NCBI GenBank assembly: GCA_964343305.1
Contig: CAYFJO010000386.1
Location: 1 to 10,540 of the forward strand
Origin: CAYFJO01 sp964343305
GTDB lineage: Bacteria; Planctomycetota; Planctomycetia; Pirellulales; Pirellulaceae
Direction of reading: 5' to 3'
DNA: 10,540 nt
Of the stretch, positions 5,604 to 10,540 are shown piece after piece. The notes beneath the pieces are model-generated. The model was given only the letters and a program-made list of their open reading frames with translations. It was not told where the DNA came from and did not search any database. The position numbers and the translations under genes are program-made. Every line of letters starts with the position of its first letter. Positions within the stretch are counted from its first letter, which is position 1.

Positions 5604-7481
5604 ATGTTGAAAGTGAATGGAAGATTTGTTTGGTTGCTGGCGGCGGTTTGCATCATCACCCCTTGTTTCGTATCGGAGTGTTTCGTTACCGAATGTTTCG
5701 CCGAAGACGAATTGCCGCACATAACGACGGGGCCGATTCTTGGTCGGTTGAGTGCCCACGGAATTGGCGTTTGGGCGCGAACGTCTCGGGCGGCGAGTTT
5801 CCAAGTTCGTTATGGACTGTCGGAAGACAAAATGGATCAGCTCACTGATCCTGTGCCCACGGAGTTGGAGCATGACAACACGGGTTGGGTTCACATCAAA
5901 GGATTGAAGGCGAGAACCGAGTATTTTTATGAACTGGTCGTCCCCGGCAGCACGGTGCGTACGGGACGAGGCGGTTCGTTTCGGACGCTGCCCGATGGCC
6001 GCGACCATGTCGACAAGGAACTGAATCCCAGGGGCCTGTTTAATTTCAGTTTTGAATTTGCTTGTGGCAACAATCAGAATCTCGGCCACAGCATTGGACC
6101 CGCGTTGCCCACGTTTGGCACGATGCTGGACCGTATCAAGGACGACATTGACTTTGCGATCCTGAACGGCGATTGGCTTTACGAATCGCAACGCGAATAC
6201 AAACCGTCGCAATGGCTGGCACAGGTCGATTGTCCGGCGGACGAAGCACCGAAGACGGTTCGTGTCGCGCCGACGATTGTAGGCGTTTGGGAAAACTACA
6301 AACACTATTTTCGTCAGGCGGAAAACCTCGCCCACTGGCATCGAGAAGTGCCTTCGTTTTTTACGTCGGACGACCACGAGATTTTGAACGACATTTGGGG
6401 CGCTGGATCGCCAGGATTGCGCGATCGTCGGGCCGTGTTTCGCGACATTGGTATTCGCGCGTGGTACGACTATCTGGCTTGGAGCAATCCCACGGAATTC
6501 AAGCAACGGATTCATTTCGGCCGGGCGAAATTGACCGCGGACAGTGATGTGCTTGTCGATGACGACGCAGATTTTACGAAGCTCGATCTTGCCCAGCACA
6601 ACAATTTGCACGTTCACTGGGGAACAAAAACGGCCGGCGTGAATGACAACGCACTAGACGGAGTCGGTGGCGATCCGAATGCGGGCGTCTATCGCATCGA
6701 GAAAGTGATCGACAAAAACAAACTCAAGGTGTTTCCCGCCACGAAGAGAAATGGAATTTCGTCGTACTCGATTGGCCGCCGCTCGTACTATCGCATGCGA
6801 CAAGCCAATTGCGGTTTTTTCTTCACCGACACGCGCGGCCAACGTGAAATGCACGACACAAAGGAGCCCGACAAGCCCGGACTGACGATGCTGGGCAAAG
6901 AACAACGCGAGTGGCTTCTCAATGGCATGAAGAACAGCGATGCGGATTTTCTGTTCGTCATCTCGTCCGTTAACTTCATGGTCCCGCACGTCGGTGGTGG
7001 AGCGATTCGCGCGACCAACAAAGACGACGCCTGGACGGTATTTTTCGACGAGCGCGAGAAGCTGATCGACATCTGGGACAAGATCGACAAGCCCGTCTTT
7101 GTGTTGACCGGCGATTTGCACAACAGCTTTGTGATCAAGATCACGGACAATGTTTGGGAGATGGCTTCGGGGCCACACAATTCAAACAACCACTGGGCCA
7201 GCGACGAAGGCGACCGCAAGGCCAACGGCAAATTCAAATACGGCCCGCGCGAAGTCGACATTCTTTGGTCGAGCTACTTTCGCACCGACATCCCGCGGGA
7301 TCAATTGAAAAGCCCCGGCTATTGCATCGTGCAAATCAACAACGTGTTCAACAATCCGAAGAGGGTTGGCGAAGAGCGATGGGTCGCATTTCCCAAGCCG
7401 CACGTTATCTTTCAATACTTCGACGGGTACACGGGCAAGTTGCGTTACGCACAGTCCTTTCACGCGCACAACGATGAGTAA
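5604..7481 (+). CDS. Secreted PhoD-like metallophosphatase (alkaline phosphatase D family)
   Basis: 625 residues. A signal peptide (residues 1-33, hydrophobic FVWLLAAVCIITP) ends in three CF(V/A)-type repeats, with cleavage likely after CFA33. It lacks a twin-arginine motif, so export is probably by Sec, unlike Bacillus PhoD. Residues 36-135 match the family's N-terminal beta domain (GPILGRLSAHGIGVWARTS; LKARTEYFYEL; GSFRTLP). The phosphatase core shows FACGNN (C154, where the family has a metal-ligand Cys), NGDWLYE (D190, Y193), FTSDDHEILND (D256-E259), FFFTDTRGQRE, and LTGDLHNSFV (D504, H506). The key metal positions therefore look intact. An insertion of roughly 90 residues (about 306-395) with strand-like segments (GVYRIEKVIDKNKLKVFPA) separates core motifs. 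Characterised PhoD enzymes are phosphodiesterase/phosphatases using iron and calcium. The gene follows the EF-hand gene by 19 bp and is probably co-transcribed. Exact substrate is unknown. Confidence 0.9.
   Translation: MLKVNGRFVWLLAAVCIITPCFVSECFVTECFAEDELPHITTGPILGRLSAHGIGVWARTSRAASFQVRYGLSEDKMDQLTDPVPTELEHDNTGWVHIKGLKARTEYFYELVVPGSTVRTGRGGSFRTLPDGRDHVDKELNPRGLFNFSFEFACGNNQNLGHSIGPALPTFGTMLDRIKDDIDFAILNGDWLYESQREYKPSQWLAQVDCPADEAPKTVRVAPTIVGVWENYKHYFRQAENLAHWHREVPSFFTSDDHEILNDIWGAGSPGLRDRRAVFRDIGIRAWYDYLAWSNPTEFKQRIHFGRAKLTADSDVLVDDDADFTKLDLAQHNNLHVHWGTKTAGVNDNALDGVGGDPNAGVYRIEKVIDKNKLKVFPATKRNGISSYSIGRRSYYRMRQANCGFFFTDTRGQREMHDTKEPDKPGLTMLGKEQREWLLNGMKNSDADFLFVISSVNFMVPHVGGGAIRATNKDDAWTVFFDEREKLIDIWDKIDKPVFVLTGDLHNSFVIKITDNVWEMASGPHNSNNHWASDEGDRKANGKFKYGPREVDILWSSYFRTDIPRDQLKSPGYCIVQINNVFNNPKRVGEERWVAFPKPHVIFQYFDGYTGKLRYAQSFHAHNDE
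5664..5708 (+). repeat. Three tandem 15-bp units in the PhoD signal peptide
   Basis: Units start at 5664, 5679 and 5694. Each begins TGTTTCG and encodes CFVSE, CFVTE and CFAED. The first two units differ at four of 15 bases and the third is more diverged. They extend the end of the signal peptide just before the predicted cleavage site. Confidence 0.7.
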
Positions 7482-7486
7482 CACCG

Positions 7487-9430
7487 CTAGCTGGTACCTC
7501 GCCCGTTTTCGCGTGATAGCACCTGTTCGCACAACGACAGAAACTCGCGCGCGACCACCTCGATAGAATATCGCTTGGCCATCGTGCGCGCCGTCTCGCC
7601 GAGCGAACAGCGCAACTCGGTGTTGTCGAGCAGTTCGAGCGTGCGGCGGACCCACGCATCCAGATCGTCGTAGTCGCACAGCAGACCATTCGCGCCATGC
7701 GCAATGATCTCCGGAACAAAGCAGCGGTCGCTGGCGATTACCGGCTTGCCGCGGTTGAGCAATTCGAACAGGCCCCAGTTCGCGCTGCCGAATCGCAGCG
7801 GGTACAGAAACAGATCGACGTCGTTGAGATATTGGCTGTACTCGTCATAGGGAACGAGCCCCGGAAAAATGAACTTGTCCGGGTCGGCCGATTCTTGTTC
7901 CATCACCCACTGGCGGAATGATTTGCCGTGGCCTTCGCCAAAGCGGTCGTCCAAGAAGTGGTTTTCGTAACTGTACGACAAGTTGTCGCTGCCCAGGACT
8001 ACGAAGCGAACGTTGGGCCGTTGTTCGGCGACCCGGTTGGCAATCCGGATGAATTGATCGAAACCCTTGGCGGTCGAAAGATCACGGGCCGCGAAGCCGA
8101 CGTATTGCAGACCGTTGTCCTCCGCCAAAATTCCGCTTGCCAGTGTCGTTGCTTCCGTCAAAGGAAATCCCTCAGGCATCACGGAAATCTTGGCCTGCAA
8201 TTCGCGCGGAAAAAGACTTCGCGCATAGGCGCTCGGCACGATGGCATGATCGCTTTTTTGAACGGCGTGCCAGGTTAGTTGCTCGAAGTTTTTGTCACGC
8301 AGTTGCTTGATGTCGGGCGGCGGAAAATTCTCGTCCCAGCCATGGCTGCGAAAACAAGGCCATTCCAAGTACGTGATGATGGAAAAGTCAAAATCATCGA
8401 ACAACATCGACGGACTGCCCCCGGTCACGTGTCCGACGTACAGATGGATCGGCATTTCCTTCTGCATTCGCTCGATCACTTTGCGAATTCCCAGCGACCG
8501 CCGATTGGCGTCTTCGATGCGACTGGTGTAATAGAACGACTCGGGCCCGTGCAACTTGTTGCCATGCGGTTGAAAAGGAACCAGGTTCGGAATCGACTCA
8601 CCATGTTTGCGAAAATTCGCTTCCGAGCACATCAGGTACGACGTTGCCAACCCCGACTGGTTGAGATAAGTGTGCAGATGCCGAAACTGCGCCAGATTCG
8701 AATGCGCCAGTACGATCGTGCGCTTCGTTGCCCCATCTGCTTCGTTTAACAGCGAGCCACAGGCGGACGGTTTGACAGAATGATGGCTGGCAGAATCAAG
8801 AGCCTCTTGCATCATTATGCCGGCCATCATTCTGTCATCACATTGCGGCGCTGCTTCCCCAACGAACCGCCAGATCCTCTCAACATCCATCACTCGCAAA
8901 AGTTGATCGCGATGTTCAACAAACGACTCCCAGTCATACTTCGGCTCCATCTCTAGCGGCTGCGAATTCGGCCGTACAAACAACACCCCCAGCCCCCAAT
9001 CGTCATCCAACACCGCGATATCCAAATCGTCCTGCTGCCGCAAATCCACGACCGCCTTCCAAACATCCCCCGTCCAAGCCTTGCCCGGCCCTGGCTGTGT
9101 GGTCACCTGATGCTCAAACTTCGTGGGCAGACAATCATGCAAAACAGTACACCCACCCGGCGACAAACATTGCACGGCATTCTCGGCGTCCCGCACAACT
9201 TGCTCGCGCAAATGCAGCCCGTCCACAAACACCAAATCAAACGTCTGCGCATTCTGAGCAAAAAACTCATCGGACGTCATCCGCACCGTCCCACCCCGCT
9301 CGGGATCAACGCCAACTTTCACTTCCGCCTTCATCGCCCGAAAGTTCGTGTCCCGAGAACAACCGATTTCAAGATACGAGCGATAGCCTTTGGCCTTGAT
9401 CAGTTCATTTAGCAATTGCGTTCGATTCAT
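7487..9430 (-). CDS. SAM methyltransferase - GT4 glycosyltransferase fusion
   Basis: 647 residues from ATG at 9430; a TTG three codons upstream is possible. No Shine-Dalgarno sequence is visible. Residues 1-185 form a class I SAM methyltransferase of the Methyltransf_24 type: SYLEIGCS (motif I, 18-25), VGVDPE (39-44), FDLVFVDGLH (64-73), LSPGGCTVLHD (89-99). A linker (about 190-236) contains a 21-residue segment encoded by a palindromic element. Residues 237-640 form a GT-B glycosyltransferase: RTIVLAHSN, PSAYARSLF, ISVMPEGFP, RFVVLGSDN, FIFPGLVPYDEYSQYLNDVD, and GKPVIASD followed by PEIIAHGANGLL. The usual GT4 E-x7-E pair is altered: the second Glu is E556 but the first position is Gly548. 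No signal peptide, so it is cytoplasmic. It probably builds and methylates surface glycan. The stop lies 5 bp from the convergent phosphatase stop. Confidence 0.9.
   Translation of the reverse strand: MNRTQLLNELIKAKGYRSYLEIGCSRDTNFRAMKAEVKVGVDPERGGTVRMTSDEFFAQNAQTFDLVFVDGLHLREQVVRDAENAVQCLSPGGCTVLHDCLPTKFEHQVTTQPGPGKAWTGDVWKAVVDLRQQDDLDIAVLDDDWGLGVLFVRPNSQPLEMEPKYDWESFVEHRDQLLRVMDVERIWRFVGEAAPQCDDRMMAGIMMQEALDSASHHSVKPSACGSLLNEADGATKRTIVLAHSNLAQFRHLHTYLNQSGLATSYLMCSEANFRKHGESIPNLVPFQPHGNKLHGPESFYYTSRIEDANRRSLGIRKVIERMQKEMPIHLYVGHVTGGSPSMLFDDFDFSIITYLEWPCFRSHGWDENFPPPDIKQLRDKNFEQLTWHAVQKSDHAIVPSAYARSLFPRELQAKISVMPEGFPLTEATTLASGILAEDNGLQYVGFAARDLSTAKGFDQFIRIANRVAEQRPNVRFVVLGSDNLSYSYENHFLDDRFGEGHGKSFRQWVMEQESADPDKFIFPGLVPYDEYSQYLNDVDLFLYPLRFGSANWGLFELLNRGKPVIASDRCFVPEIIAHGANGLLCDYDDLDAWVRRTLELLDNTELRCSLGETARTMAKRYSIEVVAREFLSLCEQVLSRENGRGTS
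8773..8837. repeat. In-frame palindromic element inside the fusion gene
   Basis: Two 20-bp arms (8773-8792 and 8818-8837) are complementary at all but one position, which is a G.T wobble. Between them sits CAAGAGCCTCTTG (8797-8809), a second perfect hairpin. The 63-bp core 8774-8836 is exactly 21 codons in frame and encodes linker residues 199-219, rich in Met, Ala, Ser and His. It lies exactly between the methyltransferase and glycosyltransferase domains. A relative of its right half is at 9473-9501. Confidence 0.85.
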
Positions 9431-9472
9431 GATTCGCAACAGAAGGAAGGCAACCTACCAACCCATGAATCA

Positions 9473-9501
9473 TCATTCTGCCATTCATCACTCTGTCATC
9501 G
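9473..9501. repeat. Second copy of the palindromic-element half-site
   Basis: 29 bases matching 8812-8840 without gaps at 23 positions, in the same orientation, including ATCA(C/T)TCTGTCATC at the right end. It lies 42 bp upstream of the fusion gene's ATG, so the methyltransferase segment is bracketed by two related direct repeats 661 bp apart. Confidence 0.65.
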
Positions 9502-9526
9502 ACGCGAGTACGGCTGGCTCCGGTTG

Positions 9527-9596
9527 GAACAGAAGCAAGCGAAGGAAACAAAGTTTTCTTGTATTCTTTCTTCGTTGCCTTCGTTTGCTTCTGTTC
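9527..9596. repeat. 70-bp inverted repeat (27-bp arms)
   Basis: Left arm 9527-9553 (begins GAACAGAAGCAAGCGAAGG) and right arm 9570-9596 (ends TTTGCTTCTGTTC) are complementary at 24 of 27 positions, with one of the three mismatches a G.T wobble. The 16-base loop is T-rich. There is no terminator-like T-run after the stem on the plus strand; read on the minus strand it also lacks one. It lies about 100 bp upstream of the fusion gene and could be transcribed in its leader. A MITE or REP-like element is the simplest reading. Confidence 0.8.
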
Positions 9597-9654
9597 AAAT
9601 CAAAGTGGTTGCCAACGGAATTCAATGACTCAGGTAGATCCGAACCATGCTTGT

Positions 9655-9810
9655 TTGAGGAAACGATTCAACAGTCTTCTGGGCTGTGCAAATGATTAAG
9701 GCGTCTCCTCACGATTGCGCGGGATGGTCTCCAATGTTTGAGAGAACGTCTCTACAGTTTTCTGGCTTCGGAAAACATTTGAGGCGCTTCCGCGCAGTTG
9801 CGCGGCATGG
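9655..9810. repeat. Diverged tandem duplication, two 73-bp copies
   Basis: Copies at 9655-9727 and 9738-9810 align without gaps at 51 of 73 bases, both containing ACAGT(C/T)TTCTGG, AAGGCG/GAGGCG and TTGCGCGG.ATGG. The period is 83 bp. Read as protein, both give related peptides (FEETIQQSSGLCK, then a stop; FERTSLQFSGFGK), but in different frames, so neither is a working gene. They may be remnants of an older coding or mobile sequence. Confidence 0.55.
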
Positions 9811-9936
9811 ATCGATCTGACTGCTGGTCGTCACAAAGGTGGAATCCATCGCCTCGTTCAATTCAATGGTTTTGTCTTGAGCGCATTTTTCAATTGACAC
9901 GTTTTGCAGTCAGTTTCTTCAGATATAGAATCTGCC

Positions 9937-10326
9937 TCACAATTCCTTGGTTGGCTTGAGTTTGACTTCGTAAGTCGCCTTACCCGTTTTCGATTTCGAG
10001 GATGGAGCGCCAAAGCGAATCAAATTGCGGTCATACACAAAAAATCGCAAAAACCTTCGGGGATTAATAACGACGTCAAACTTCAAATAATCATGGCCAT
10101 CGTAGCGGCCGGTATAAAGATAAGGTTCACCGTCAAATGACAACGCGCGTGGCAGTAAATCGAGCAATTCCTCGTCGACCACTTCGGAAATACGCTCGTT
10201 CGTGAATCTTATCAATGGGTCCTCAACACGGATCACTTTTGCATCCCGAATTGCATCCAAGACGAATTCAGGGGTTGGATCTGCACCTGCACTATTGCCG
10301 ATCAGGATAAGAAGGAATGAAAGCAT
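9937..10326 (-). CDS. Small secreted protein of unknown function
   Basis: 129 residues from ATG at 10326; AGGA lies 7 bases upstream and an in-frame TAG at 10357-10359 leaves no upstream ATG, GTG or TTG start. Residues 1-15 (MLSFLLILIGNSAGA) form a short signal peptide lacking the usual basic start, with cleavage likely after AGA15. The mature part of about 114 residues has mixed helix and strand character: VLDAIRDAKVIRVEDP, then ISEVVDEELLDLLPRAL, then aromatic strand segments (YLYTGRYDGHDYLKFDVV; RFLRFFVYDRNLIRFG), ending in a Lys-rich tail. There are no cysteines, no repeats and no recognised catalytic motif. Family not recognised. The gene stands alone, with 506 bp to the next minus-strand gene. 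It could be periplasmic. Confidence 0.75.
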   Translation of the reverse strand: MLSFLLILIGNSAGADPTPEFVLDAIRDAKVIRVEDPLIRFTNERISEVVDEELLDLLPRALSFDGEPYLYTGRYDGHDYLKFDVVINPRRFLRFFVYDRNLIRFGAPSSKSKTGKATYEVKLKPTKEL

Positions 10327-10540
10327 TGGTTGGTCCTGGATTTGAATGTAGTCACGCTAAAGTAAAGTGCCATTTCTTTTCAGTCTCTCTCTTCATTCGT
10401 GGGGTGCAAATCTCGCCTCAGCGAGATTACACCCAATCCAAATCAGCATGCGTCTTCTCCTATCGCCTCTCATTCATTCAGCGTCTGGGTAATTGTCTAG
10501 CGTCTTATCCCCCCAGGGGAAACTGGTAAGAATTACTGAC
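10327..10540. other. Upstream region of the small secreted gene
   Basis: No gene is visible. It holds the gene's ribosome binding site next to the start and a hairpin at 10402-10434. A plus-strand frame at 10317-10529 lacks any coding feature. Confidence 0.5.
10402..10434. repeat. Hairpin with perfect 8-bp inner stem
   Basis: AATCTCGC (10409-10416) and GCGAGATT (10421-10428) pair perfectly around CTCA. GGGTG (10402-10406) and CACCC (10430-10434) extend it after a small internal loop. No T-run follows on either side. It resembles the extragenic hairpins elsewhere in the window rather than a terminator. Confidence 0.65.

Larger units (their letters stand above)
9431..9936. other. Repeat-rich intergenic gap
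   Basis: About 500 bases between two minus-strand genes. It holds a relative of the in-gene palindrome, a 70-bp inverted repeat and a diverged 73-bp tandem duplication, listed separately. Plus-strand frames of about 100 codons (e.g. 9390-9695) run straight through these repeats and start inside the fusion gene, so they are not called. No clear promoter for the fusion gene was seen. Confidence 0.6.

Noticed and set aside
5526..6617. 363-codon minus-strand frame opposite the phosphatase
   Set aside because: It is fully antisense to the PhoD-like gene, whose motifs are intact, and its translation is Arg-rich without a domain, as expected for a shadow frame.
7182..7719. Overlapping frames opposite and around the convergent gene ends
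   Set aside because: They are shadows of the phosphatase and fusion genes, both supported by clear family motifs.
9390..9695. 101-codon plus-strand frame across the repeat-rich gap
   Set aside because: It begins inside the antisense of the fusion gene and consists largely of translated inverted repeats; no ribosome binding site or domain.

Overview
The window looks like chromosomal DNA from a planctomycete, most likely a Pirellulaceae-type relative of Rhodopirellula. This is inferred from family content, not from a search. The signs are an arylsulfatase tail, a secreted protein with many EF-hands, a secreted PhoD-like phosphatase, a short protein with an 'ELRLRTWARE...WHPVV.DEM' sequence that I associate with planctomycetes, and long gene-poor gaps filled with palindromic repeats. 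No rRNA, tRNA, CRISPR array or transposase gene is visible.

Layout, left to right. (1) 1-579 (+): C-terminal 192 residues of a sulfatase cut by the window edge. (2) 580-1012: gap with a weak small ORF, possibly a decayed antitoxin. (3) 1013-2254 (+): a secreted, extremely Asp/Glu/Ser/Thr-rich protein with a strong ribosome binding site and a perfect 10-bp-stem terminator. (4) 2255-3538: gene-poor stretch with one small ORF and a 102-bp nested palindrome. (5) 3539-7481 (+): a two-gene unit with a 19-bp gap, encoding a secreted coiled-coil/EF-hand protein with 11 EF loops and a PhoD-like metallophosphatase. (6) 7487-9430 (-): a convergent gene fusing a SAM methyltransferase to a GT4-type glycosyltransferase; the stop codons of the two convergent genes are only 5 bp apart. 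(7) 9431-9936: a repeat-rich gap. (8) 9937-10326 (-): a small secreted protein of unknown function. (9) 10327-10540: its upstream region, with another hairpin.

Most predicted products are exported or act on surface glycans: sulfatase, acidic secreted protein, EF-hand protein, phosphatase, and a methyltransferase/glycosyltransferase that probably modifies surface polysaccharide. The EF-hand protein and the phosphatase are probably co-transcribed. PhoD enzymes of known structure use calcium, so a calcium-linked partnership is plausible but unproven.

The most unusual signal is a 63-bp (21-codon) near-perfect palindrome lying in frame at the junction of the methyltransferase and glycosyltransferase domains. 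A second, same-orientation relative of its right half lies just upstream of the gene, so the methyltransferase segment is bracketed by two related repeats. Several other palindromic elements occupy the gaps between genes.
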